A stretch of DNA of 27,641 bases from a bacterium (GTDB lineage: Bacteria; JAGOBX01), in contig JAKPEO010000051.1 of the NCBI GenBank assembly GCA_029551925.1, forward strand, positions 1-27,641. The letters are read 5' to 3'. The notes under the pieces are model-generated. The model worked only from the letters and a program-made list of their open reading frames with translations, was not told where the DNA came from and made no database searches. Position 1 is the first letter of the stretch. Each line of letters opens with the position of its first letter. This document shows positions 16,904-23,832 of this stretch, piece by piece. The position numbers were made by a program, and so were the translations under genes.

Positions 16904-17704
16904 ATGATAGATATACATTCGCATATTTTATTTGGCATAGATGACGGCGCAGCTGATTTAGAAGCGTCAATAAAAATGGCGCAGCAAGCGTATATAGACG
17001 GCGTGACTGATATAATAGCCACGCCGCATTATATTAAAGGAAGTTATGAAAACACTGCGGATATAATAATAGCCAAGACCGCAGTATTAAATAGAGAATT
17101 AAAAAAAATGAATATAGATGTTAAAATTTATCCGGGTGCAGAATTGTATCTTGATATTGATTTATTAGACGATTTATTCTCAAAAAAATTAATGTCTTTA
17201 AATCACAGTATGTATGTATTGATTGAGTTTCCGTTTCAGAGCATTCCGCGCGGAACAGACGAATTGATTTTTAAATTGCTTGTAAATAAATATATTCCAA
17301 TAATAGCGCATCCTGAACGCAATTCGGAATTTTTGCGCAAGCCGGAAAAATTATACGGATTTATAGAAAAAGGCGCACTTGTGCAAATGAACGCTGGCAG
17401 TTTATTAGGAGATTTCGGCAGCAGCGTTGCGAAATTATCGAGAGTATTTCTACAAAATAAATTTGTGAATTTTGTCGGCAGCGATGCGCATCATTATGAA
17501 GGCAGAAATTCTAAACTTACAAAATGGATTGAAGAAGCTGCGAAGTATGTGGGGATAGATTATGCGACTGATATGGTCACGAAATTTCCTAAAAAGATTA
17601 TAGATTCGATAGAAATAGAATTTCCAGAACCTGTGATGCTTGAAAATTCCGAACAACTAAAAAGCGGATTTTTAAAAAAATTTTTAGACCAATTTTTAGG
17701 ATAA
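16904..17704 (+). CDS. PHP-domain tyrosine-protein phosphatase, CpsB/YwqE type
   Basis: This 266-residue metal-dependent phosphatase of the PHP superfamily is of the kind that controls capsule and exopolysaccharide tyrosine kinases. Metal ligands are readable: H5 and H7 (DIHSHIL), D13-D14, H42 (ATPHY), E80 (PGAELY), H136 (AHPERN), and D194 with H196 (GSDAHHYEGRN). The opening DIHSHILFGIDDG is the standard CpsB/YwqE signature. No partner tyrosine kinase (CpsD/YwqD/Wzc) lies in this window. Linkage to an epimerase and GDP-mannose synthesis agrees with a role in polysaccharide export; target specificity is inferred. Confidence 0.87.
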   Translation: MIDIHSHILFGIDDGAADLEASIKMAQQAYIDGVTDIIATPHYIKGSYENTADIIIAKTAVLNRELKKMNIDVKIYPGAELYLDIDLLDDLFSKKLMSLNHSMYVLIEFPFQSIPRGTDELIFKLLVNKYIPIIAHPERNSEFLRKPEKLYGFIEKGALVQMNAGSLLGDFGSSVAKLSRVFLQNKFVNFVGSDAHHYEGRNSKLTKWIEEAAKYVGIDYATDMVTKFPKKIIDSIEIEFPEPVMLENSEQLKSGFLKKFLDQFLG

Positions 17705-17719
17705 TATTGAAATAGATAG

Positions 17720-19105
17720 ATGATAAATTTCAAAAAAAAAATTTTAGATTTTCAACGTAAAACCAAAAAAAATTCTCCTTTATTAAAAATAGAAACTCGC
17801 GGCTCGAATGCGTTTTTAAAGACAAGATGGATAGTTTTATTAATAGTTTTATTTTGTTATTTTGTTATTGATTATTATAATATTATTGACCCGTCTCTTC
17901 AAAATCCGCTGCTTTTTTTTTTTTGTTTGTTATTAAGCGTCGGATTTAATTATTATTTATATGTTTTATCAAAATCAGAAAATGGGCTGAAACTTATTAT
18001 GCCTGTTATAATTATATTTGATATGTTAATAGTGACTTTTTTAATTCAGTCGTTCGGCAAGAGCGACAGTCCTTTTTTTTTATTGTATTTTTTGATTATA
18101 TTTGGTGCCAACATTAGATACGAAAGCAAAATATCAGCGATTGTTACGATATTTTGTGTTTTATTGTTTTTAATAGTTTCATTAAATGATTTGCGATTGC
18201 GCGGCGAAGTGAGAATAATGAATATTATTGTAAAAATAATTTCGCTGTCTTTATATTTTTTTGCATTTGAATGGGCGCGTCAATTCAAAAAGCGCACGCA
18301 AATATTGAATGCTACTATTGCAGATACTAATAATAGATTAAAAGAAATCAACGAACAACTTGATTTTCAGAAAAGGGAAGTAGATAAAAAAAATAAATTG
18401 TATCGTGAAATGTTGAGTTTTGTTTCGCATGAATTGATAGTGCCGCTTACTCCGATTATTTCAATTTCGTCTTATCATAAAATGCAAGTTGATCTGTCTA
18501 TCGACGAAGTAAAGAGCAGTTTTGAAATGATAAATGCTAGCGCCAATAAATTAAAAAATATGATTGACAAGTTTTTAGGATTATCTAAAATAGAACGCGG
18601 TGAAGTGATAGTAGATTACAGAAAAATGGAGTTGATAAATGATATAATAACGCCGTCAATAGCAGAATTGAAAATGCGCGCAGATGAGAAAAATATGCGG
18701 ATTTTAATGCATCCTGCGTCAAATGTGACAAGCGTTATTATTTATTCTGATCCTTCGCTATTAACTGTTGTTTTTAATAATTTATTTTCTAATGCGATAA
18801 AATATGGATATGCGAATACTGATATTACCTATTTGATAAGATTAAAATATGATAGATTAGAATGCAGCGTTATAAATTTTGGCGACGGCATACCGCCAGA
18901 TAAATTAGAAGCGGTATTTGAAAAGTTTGTTAGATTAGATGATACCAGACATAAAATTGAAGGAACAGGGTTAGGATTATTTAATACTCGCGAAATAATA
19001 AGAAAACTTAATGGCGATATAAAATGTGAAAGCGTTCTTAATCATCTAACAACTTTTACATTTTGGTTGCCATTAGAAAAAGGAGATGATATTGATGAAT
19101 ATTAA
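17720..19105 (+). CDS. Membrane sensor histidine kinase
   Basis: This 461-residue kinase has about six membrane helices (residues 36-55, 62-84, 92-112, 117-131, 137-155, 166-184) with very short loops, so it probably senses something within or near the membrane. A coiled linker (about 190-230) leads to the HisKA domain with the phospho-acceptor H237 (FVSHELIVPLTP). The ATPase domain has the N-box NNLFSNAIKYG (353-363) and G2 GTGLGL (415-420). The G1 box reads N386-F-G-D-G, with Asn where Asp is usual. It overlaps the next gene and resembles that gene's kinase half closely, for example FLGLSKIERGEVIVDYRK versus YLNLSKLEKGEIVPDYRQ. This points to duplication. Confidence 0.92.
   Translation: MINFKKKILDFQRKTKKNSPLLKIETRGSNAFLKTRWIVLLIVLFCYFVIDYYNIIDPSLQNPLLFFFCLLLSVGFNYYLYVLSKSENGLKLIMPVIIIFDMLIVTFLIQSFGKSDSPFFLLYFLIIFGANIRYESKISAIVTIFCVLLFLIVSLNDLRLRGEVRIMNIIVKIISLSLYFFAFEWARQFKKRTQILNATIADTNNRLKEINEQLDFQKREVDKKNKLYREMLSFVSHELIVPLTPIISISSYHKMQVDLSIDEVKSSFEMINASANKLKNMIDKFLGLSKIERGEVIVDYRKMELINDIITPSIAELKMRADEKNMRILMHPASNVTSVIIYSDPSLLTVVFNNLFSNAIKYGYANTDITYLIRLKYDRLECSVINFGDGIPPDKLEAVFEKFVRLDDTRHKIEGTGLGLFNTREIIRKLNGDIKCESVLNHLTTFTFWLPLEKGDDIDEY
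19081..19085 (+). promoter_or_regulatory. Ribosome binding site that fixes the receiver-kinase start
   Basis: AGGAG touches the in-frame ATG at 19086 but is 9 bases before the ATG at 19095, so the second ATG is the functional start. The site lies inside the end of the upstream kinase gene. Confidence 0.65.
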
Positions 19106-20240
19106 GAATCAAATTAATTCTAATATGGACGAATATCAGCAAAAGGTTTTAGTAGTAGATGATCAACCTGAAACTATATACGTTATTACTTTAACGTTAA
19201 AAAATTTGAATGTAAAAATATTGTCCGCTTCAAATGGTAAAGAAGCGATAGAAAAAGCGGAAACTGAACAGCCGGATATGATTATTTTAGATATTCAGAT
19301 GCCGATAATGGACGGTTTTGAAGCATGCGAAATCTTGAAAAAGAATGAAAAAACAAAAAATATTCCAATAATGTTTTTGACTTCAAAATTTACAGAAATC
19401 AAAAGTAAAGTAAAAGGATTAGATATGGGCGCAGATGATTATTTGCTAAAACCATTTGAGCCATTAGAACTTGCTTCGCGCGTAAAAGTTATGTTGAGAT
19501 TGCGCGATGCGCAGATGCGGTTAGAACAAAAAAATCGGCATTATATGGAAATGCTTGGATTTATATCGCATGAATTGAAAAATCCGCTTACTTCGATTTT
19601 GGGCTGTGCTGAAACATTGAAAAATGGAATAGTGGGCGCGCTTGGACCAGACCAACAAAAATTTATTGAAATAATGGACAGGAATGCTGCGTATATTCAA
19701 TCTATGATAGAGCGCTATTTAAATTTATCAAAACTTGAAAAAGGCGAAATTGTGCCGGATTATCGACAATTTGAATTTATAGAAGAAGCATTGCTGCCAG
19801 TGCTGCATAATCTCAAAATAATTATTGAAAAAAACAAAAAAACGCTAATAGAAGATAAAGAAGCGCTGAAATCAAAATTTATAATTAATTCAGATTTAGA
19901 ATTAATAAAAGTTATTTTAAATAATTTGTTTAGCAATGCTATCAAATACAGCGACGACCGCGGAATAATCAAATATTTTGTTAATTATAGTGATAATAAT
20001 GAATATTTGATTTTAAAAGTTGAAAATTCGAGTATCGGCTTGACTGATGAAGAAACAAAAAATGTATTCAATAAATTTGGAAGATTGAAAAATGCTATTA
20101 CATCAAAGCAAAAAGGCACTGGGCTCGGCTTGTATAATTCTCGAGAAATATTGAAAATTTTAAAAGGATCGATTTGCTGCGAAAGCGAAAAAGGCGAGTA
20201 TGTGCGTTTTGTAGTTGAAATACCAGTAAATAGAAAATAA
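19095..20240 (+). CDS. Receiver-histidine kinase hybrid (N-terminal receiver)
   Basis: This 381-residue soluble protein has a receiver domain at about residues 16-135 with the acidic pair D22-D23, phospho-acceptor D66 (ILDIQMP), T96 and K119 (LLKPF). A kinase follows, with H159 (FISHELKNPLTS), N-box NNLFSNAIKY (276-285) and G2 GTGLGL (341-346). The G1 box is degenerate (N311-S-S-I-G). There are no membrane helices and no DNA-binding output. Such receiver-first kinases commonly receive phosphate from a partner kinase, here most likely the membrane kinase whose gene overlaps it by 11 bases. The start at 19095 is chosen from the AGGAG spacing. The final output regulator is not in the window. Confidence 0.9.
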   Translation: MNIKNQINSNMDEYQQKVLVVDDQPETIYVITLTLKNLNVKILSASNGKEAIEKAETEQPDMIILDIQMPIMDGFEACEILKKNEKTKNIPIMFLTSKFTEIKSKVKGLDMGADDYLLKPFEPLELASRVKVMLRLRDAQMRLEQKNRHYMEMLGFISHELKNPLTSILGCAETLKNGIVGALGPDQQKFIEIMDRNAAYIQSMIERYLNLSKLEKGEIVPDYRQFEFIEEALLPVLHNLKIIIEKNKKTLIEDKEALKSKFIINSDLELIKVILNNLFSNAIKYSDDRGIIKYFVNYSDNNEYLILKVENSSIGLTDEETKNVFNKFGRLKNAITSKQKGTGLGLYNSREILKILKGSICCESEKGEYVRFVVEIPVNRK

Positions 20241-20250
20241 TTTTTTTGAT

Positions 20251-20256
20251 TATAAT
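20251..20256 (+). promoter_or_regulatory. Possible -10 box before the ABC ATPase gene
   Basis: TATAAT lies in the 46-base gap before the ATPase gene, 30 bases before the ATG, with no -35 partner at the right distance. It may mark an internal promoter, or be chance in AT-rich DNA. Confidence 0.2.
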
Positions 20257-20286
20257 TTTCCAGAAAAAACGAGTGATAATTAAAAT

Positions 20287-21384
20287 ATGGCAGATGTAGT
20301 TTTAAAAAATGTAAGCAAGAGTTATGATAAAAAAAATTTGATAGTCGATAATATATCTTTGGAAATTAAAGACAAAGAATTTGTGATACTTGTAGGACCG
20401 TCAGGCTGCGGAAAAACCACTACTTTGCGAATGATTGCGGGGCTCGAACAAATCACAGCAGGCAAATTATATATTAATGGAAAATGCGTGAATGATTTGC
20501 CGCCAAAAGATAGAGATATAGCGATGGTCTTTCAAAATTACGCGTTATATCCGCATATGAATGTTTTTGAAAATATGGCGTTCGGTTTGAAATTGCGAAA
20601 ATACGAAAAGAAGGAAATCGAGCGCAGAGTAATGGAAGCTGCGGAAATATTAGAATTAAAAAATTATTTATATCACAAACCTAAGGAATTGTCAGGGGGG
20701 CAGCGTCAGCGTGTAGCAGTAGGTCGCGCGATAGTTCGGCAGCCGCAAGTATTTTTATTTGACGAGCCATTATCAAATTTAGATGCAAAATTGCGCGTGC
20801 AGATGCGTGCAGAGTTAAGCAAACTCCACAAAAAATTAGGAGTTACGATGATATATGTGACTCACGACCAAGTAGAAGCAATGACTATGGGCGATCGCAT
20901 TGCTGTTATGCATAAAGGAAAAATTCAGCAATTTGATACGCCGTTAAATATCTACAATAAGCCGAGTAATAAATTTACCGCTGGTTTTATCGGCAGCCCT
21001 TCGATGAATTTTGTAGAAAGTAAATTGCTAAAAAAAGATAATGGTTATTTTATTGATTTTTTAGGTGCGGAAATTAAATTGCCTAATAAATTTCAAAATG
21101 AAAAATTGGAAAAGTATATTAATCAAAAAATTATTGTTGGTATTAGACCAGAAGATTTTATTGAACCAAATTTTCAACAATTTAATAATAATCCGAAAAT
21201 TAAGGGAATTATAGAAATTACTGAACAAATGGGCGCTGAATCCTATTATTATTTTCGCTGCAATGATAAAATGATAGTTGTTCGCACTAGGCATTTATCA
21301 TTAAAAATTTCAGAAAAAATAGAAGTTACTTTGAATCTTGAAAAAATCCATTTATTTGATGGTATAACAGAAGAATCAATATAA
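20287..21384 (+). CDS. Carbohydrate ABC transporter ATPase, UgpC/MalK/MsmK type
   Basis: This 365-residue ATPase has Walker A GPSGCGKT (residues 37-44), Q83 in FQNYALYPHMNVFENMAFGL, signature LSGGQRQRVAVGRA (135-148), Walker B VFLFDEP (155-161), NLDAKLR and switch H in YVTHDQVEAMTMGDRI. The C-terminal part has the TOBE/MalK regulatory fold segments (VGIRPEDF and a divergent GAESYYYFRC stretch). Length is normal for CUT1-class sugar importers. No permease or binding-protein gene is adjacent, so it may be a shared ATPase serving several importers encoded elsewhere, as MsmK does in streptococci. The substrate cannot be told from sequence. Confidence 0.92.
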   Translation: MADVVLKNVSKSYDKKNLIVDNISLEIKDKEFVILVGPSGCGKTTTLRMIAGLEQITAGKLYINGKCVNDLPPKDRDIAMVFQNYALYPHMNVFENMAFGLKLRKYEKKEIERRVMEAAEILELKNYLYHKPKELSGGQRQRVAVGRAIVRQPQVFLFDEPLSNLDAKLRVQMRAELSKLHKKLGVTMIYVTHDQVEAMTMGDRIAVMHKGKIQQFDTPLNIYNKPSNKFTAGFIGSPSMNFVESKLLKKDNGYFIDFLGAEIKLPNKFQNEKLEKYINQKIIVGIRPEDFIEPNFQQFNNNPKIKGIIEITEQMGAESYYYFRCNDKMIVVRTRHLSLKISEKIEVTLNLEKIHLFDGITEESI

Positions 21385-21413
21385 AAAAATATTTTTGAAA
21401 GTAGGGCACTAAA

Positions 21414-22463
21414 ATGTTTGGATTGATTATGATTGGCGGTCGCGGTACAAGATTTTGGCCATTGAGCAGAATAAAGAGACCGAAACAACTAATAGATTTT
21501 AACGGTTCAGGCGAGATGATAAAAATTACGGTAAATCGTTTAAAACCGTTAATTCCAGATGATAAATTATACATTGTTACTTCAAAAAATATTGTCAAAC
21601 CCGTAAAAAAAATACTGCCGGAAATAAAAAATGTAATAGGTGAGCCGGAAGGGCGAAATACTGCGCCGTGCATTGCTATGATTGTCGGATTATTATTGAA
21701 AGAGTCCGGCGATGAAGTAATGGGCGTATTTCCCGGCGACCATTTTATTGCAAAAAAAAAGGAATTTATCAAGATTTTGCGATATGCTGAAAAAATAGCA
21801 AAATCTAATGATGCATTGATTACTATTGGAATAAAGCCGACAGCGCCGCATACTGGATATGGTTATATTGAATATTCTGAAAAAATAGATAACGCGTATA
21901 AAGTCAGAAAATTTTATGAAAAACCTGATTATGATACAGCGCGTAATTTTTTAGAGCGTGGCAATTTTTTGTGGAATGCTGGAATTTTTGTATGGCGCAT
22001 AAAAACTATTGCCGAAGCATTTAAAAAACATCAGCCGAAAATTTATGAATCTATTTTGAATATTAGTAATGCTTCAAAAAAAAATCTAAAAAAAGTAATA
22101 GAACAAGAATATAGTAAAATGCCGAAAATTTCTGTTGATTATGCGATTATGGAATTAAGCGATAATATTTTGACTATTCCTTCAGATATTGGCTGGAACG
22201 ATATCGGCAGTTGGTCAAGTATGACGGAAATAAATAAATTAGACGAATTTTCTAATGTTTTGAAGACCTCTGAAAATGTGATTGTTAATAGTTCGAATAA
22301 TATAGTATTTTCAAAGAACAAACTTGTTGCGCTTATAAATATTGACAATTTAGTGATAGTAGAAGATGAAGATGCGCTGCTGATATGTCCGCGGAGCGCA
22401 GACCAAAAAGTGTCTGAAATAGTTAGAATATTGGAAAATACCAAACGCGAGAAATATTTATGA
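21414..22463 (+). CDS. manC: Mannose-1-phosphate guanylyltransferase
   Basis: This 349-residue enzyme makes GDP-mannose from mannose-1-phosphate and GTP, for polysaccharides and GDP-fucose-type sugars. The nucleotide-binding signature GGRGTRFWPLSRIKRPKQL is at residues 8-26. EPEGRNTAPCIA, VFPGDHFI (usually LPADH), FYEKPD, WNAGIFVWR, DYAIME and GWNDIGSW follow in family order. The length matches the single-domain form without the C-terminal isomerase of bifunctional AlgA/XanB enzymes. AGGG 8 bases before the ATG is a good ribosome binding site. It follows the ABC ATPase gene by 29 bases and ends the plus-strand array, facing spsF across 62 bases without a clear terminator. Confidence 0.92.
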   Translation: MFGLIMIGGRGTRFWPLSRIKRPKQLIDFNGSGEMIKITVNRLKPLIPDDKLYIVTSKNIVKPVKKILPEIKNVIGEPEGRNTAPCIAMIVGLLLKESGDEVMGVFPGDHFIAKKKEFIKILRYAEKIAKSNDALITIGIKPTAPHTGYGYIEYSEKIDNAYKVRKFYEKPDYDTARNFLERGNFLWNAGIFVWRIKTIAEAFKKHQPKIYESILNISNASKKNLKKVIEQEYSKMPKISVDYAIMELSDNILTIPSDIGWNDIGSWSSMTEINKLDEFSNVLKTSENVIVNSSNNIVFSKNKLVALINIDNLVIVEDEDALLICPRSADQKVSEIVRILENTKREKYL

Positions 22464-22525
22464 ATAAATCTTTATAATAATATGACTTGATTTTTTGCGA
22501 TTTTATTTTTGATTAAAAAAGAAGC

Positions 22526-23275
22526 CTAATATTTTTCATTGTATATGCGCTGAATGATATTTTTATTTTTTTCAAATAGCGTTTGATTTGCCAGACAATA
22601 ATTTATAATTTTTTCAAAAGTAGCGGGCGTTTGGATTTCATTTAAGTCGTTAATCATTTGCTTTATTATTTCTGCATCTTCTTGACAATCTACTGTTAAT
22701 CTGAATTTATTTGGACAATCTATTTTCAAATATTGAATATTGAATTTTTCTGGGTTTTCATAAAAATATGGAGTAACATGTTCTTTATGATAACTTTTTA
22801 TGTTTTCAGCATTGTAAATAACCTTTGATAATTGTGATTTATAAATTTCAGCAGCCATTCCCAACGGCAGTCCTTGTATCGCTGAATAATCTAAATTTAA
22901 TGTAACTGCAAATTCTATTAATTTATCAATATGCTCAAACGAAATAAAAGGATTATCGCCAGTCGCGCGGACAGTATAATCAGAAAAATAAAGTGTATCG
23001 GCAATGACATATCTTGACAGCACATCATCAATGCTTCCGCGCACAGTGTCAATATTTAAAGATTGACATAGTTCAAAAATTTTATCGTCTTCGGAATTAT
23101 TAGATGTAGCGACGATTATTTTATCTAAATTTTTACAGAGCCGCAATCTGTCAATAATAATTTGCAATAGCGGTTTACCTGAAAAATTATATAATGATTT
23201 TCCTTTTAATCGCGTAGAGCCCATTCGCGCTTGGATTACCGCTTTAATGATTTTTTGGGGATTATTTTCAGTCAT
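22526..23275 (-). CDS. SpsF-like cytidylyltransferase
   Basis: This 249-residue nucleotidyltransferase of the CMP-KDO/CMP-NeuNAc synthetase-like superfamily (COG1861, SpsF) probably activates an acidic sugar for surface glycans. It opens with AVIQARMGSTRLKGKSL, the SpsF signature, and has TVRATGDNPFIS (metal and sugar binding) and EHVTPYFYENPEKF. Length is normal. It has no Shine-Dalgarno sequence directly before its ATG. An intrinsic terminator ends about 10 bases upstream of the start, so expression would need read-through or a local promoter. The sugar substrate is unknown; SpsF-like proteins also occur in flagellin and spore-coat glycan pathways. Confidence 0.85.
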   Translation of the reverse strand: MTENNPQKIIKAVIQARMGSTRLKGKSLYNFSGKPLLQIIIDRLRLCKNLDKIIVATSNNSEDDKIFELCQSLNIDTVRGSIDDVLSRYVIADTLYFSDYTVRATGDNPFISFEHIDKLIEFAVTLNLDYSAIQGLPLGMAAEIYKSQLSKVIYNAENIKSYHKEHVTPYFYENPEKFNIQYLKIDCPNKFRLTVDCQEDAEIIKQMINDLNEIQTPATFEKIINYCLANQTLFEKNKNIIQRIYNEKY

Positions 23276-23280
23276 TTTTG

Positions 23281-23320
23281 GAAAAATAAAAAAGCGCCGA
23301 TTCAGTCAGTTATCGGCGCT
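23281..23320 (-). terminator. Intrinsic terminator of the small sigma-28-type gene
   Basis: On the minus strand AGCGCCGAT (23320-23312) pairs perfectly with ATCGGCGCT (23301-23293) around a 10-base loop, followed by TTTTTTATTTTTC. A 9-bp stem this rich in G and C is exceptional in this AT-rich sequence. It lies between the small gene and spsF. Confidence 0.9.
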
Positions 23321-23324
23321 AAAA

Positions 23325-23342
23325 CCTCCTATAATGATTAGG
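23325..23342 (-). promoter_or_regulatory. Possible regulatory hairpin holding an AGGAGG, ahead of the terminator
   Basis: On the minus strand CCTA (23342-23339) can pair with TAGG (23331-23328), covering half of an AGGAGG at 23330-23325. No start codon follows at normal distance; the terminator hairpin begins four bases later. It could be part of a leader controlling spsF, or a remnant of a duplicated ribosome binding site. Weak. Confidence 0.2.
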
Positions 23343-23366
23343 TCCAGTTTTATAAAGTAAAAATAA

Positions 23367-23654
23367 TCAAATTAAATTCGCTACTACTTCGGCATCTAAA
23401 TTTGAATGAACGCTCGCAGTAATTTGCGGATTTGACGCAACTGCCGATGATATTTGTTTCATCACTGCGACAGCATCATTTAAGCCATTTAGATTTACAG
23501 CAGCAGACAGATTGTTTTCGCGTGTAATTGATACAATTACATCATTTTCGATTGTTTCTTTTAAATCTTTAATGTTTTGAATTTTTGGAACTTTCTCTTC
23601 TTCGTATTTTAGCAGCGCTGTCTTGCCTTGTAGATATAGGTTATCAATCTTCAT
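23367..23654 (-). CDS. Small protein with a flagellin-tail-like C-terminus, sigma-28-type promoter
   Basis: This 95-residue soluble protein has no signal peptide or membrane helix. The N-terminal half is charged (KYEEEKVPKIQNIKDLKE). The last 35 residues (from AVAVMKQISSAVASNP to VVANLI) follow the hydrophobic pattern of the C-terminal D0 helix of flagellins: AxxMxxxxxxxxAxx, then xANxxPxxVLxLL. The start is the ATG at 23654, 8 bases after AGGAGG; a GTG nine bases upstream overlaps that site and is rejected. It is a single-gene unit: sigma-28-like promoter, strong ribosome binding site, strong terminator. This suggests an abundant late-flagellar or motility-linked product. Family membership is not established. 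It could instead be a small FlaG- or YjfB-like motility protein. Confidence 0.75.
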   Translation of the reverse strand: MKIDNLYLQGKTALLKYEEEKVPKIQNIKDLKETIENDVIVSITRENNLSAAVNLNGLNDAVAVMKQISSAVASNPQITASVHSNLDAEVVANLI

Positions 23655-23662
23655 TTTTAGCA

Positions 23663-23668
23663 CCTCCT
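23663..23668 (-). promoter_or_regulatory. Strong ribosome binding site that fixes the small gene's start
   Basis: AGGAGG on the minus strand, 8 bases before the ATG at 23654, is among the strongest Shine-Dalgarno sequences in the window. It rules out the in-frame GTG that overlaps it. Confidence 0.75.
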
Positions 23669-23697
23669 ATTGCTTTTAATTTTAATCCTTACAATAT

Positions 23698-23725
23698 TAA
23701 TCGGCAAAAATGAAAAAAAACTTTA
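23698..23725 (-). promoter_or_regulatory. Sigma-28 (FliA/SigD)-like promoter
   Basis: On the minus strand TAAAG begins with TAAA at 23725-23722. After 16 bases comes GCCGATTA (23705-23698). The known consensus is TAAA, a 14-16 base spacer, then GCCGATAA or GCCGATAT. Transcription would start near 23691, leaving a leader of about 36 bases before the small gene. GCCGAT is a rare string in such AT-rich intergenic DNA, which strengthens the match. Confidence 0.6.
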
Positions 23726-23832
23726 ATAGACTTTTGAGTTTTGTTTTATTATACTATTTATCAAAAACTTAAAAAATAACATTTAATCCGTTAAAATTTG
23801 TTTTTTGATGTATTTCTTATTATTTTATTTAA

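Noticed and set aside
23293-23320. GCCGATAA within the terminator stem as a second sigma-28 -10 box
   Set aside because: No TAAA lies 14-16 bases upstream; the string is explained by the hairpin arm.
23782-23795. TTTAATCCGTTAAA as a terminator after gspF
   Set aside because: The stem is only five A-T pairs and the following T-run is interrupted; such palindromes are expected by chance here.
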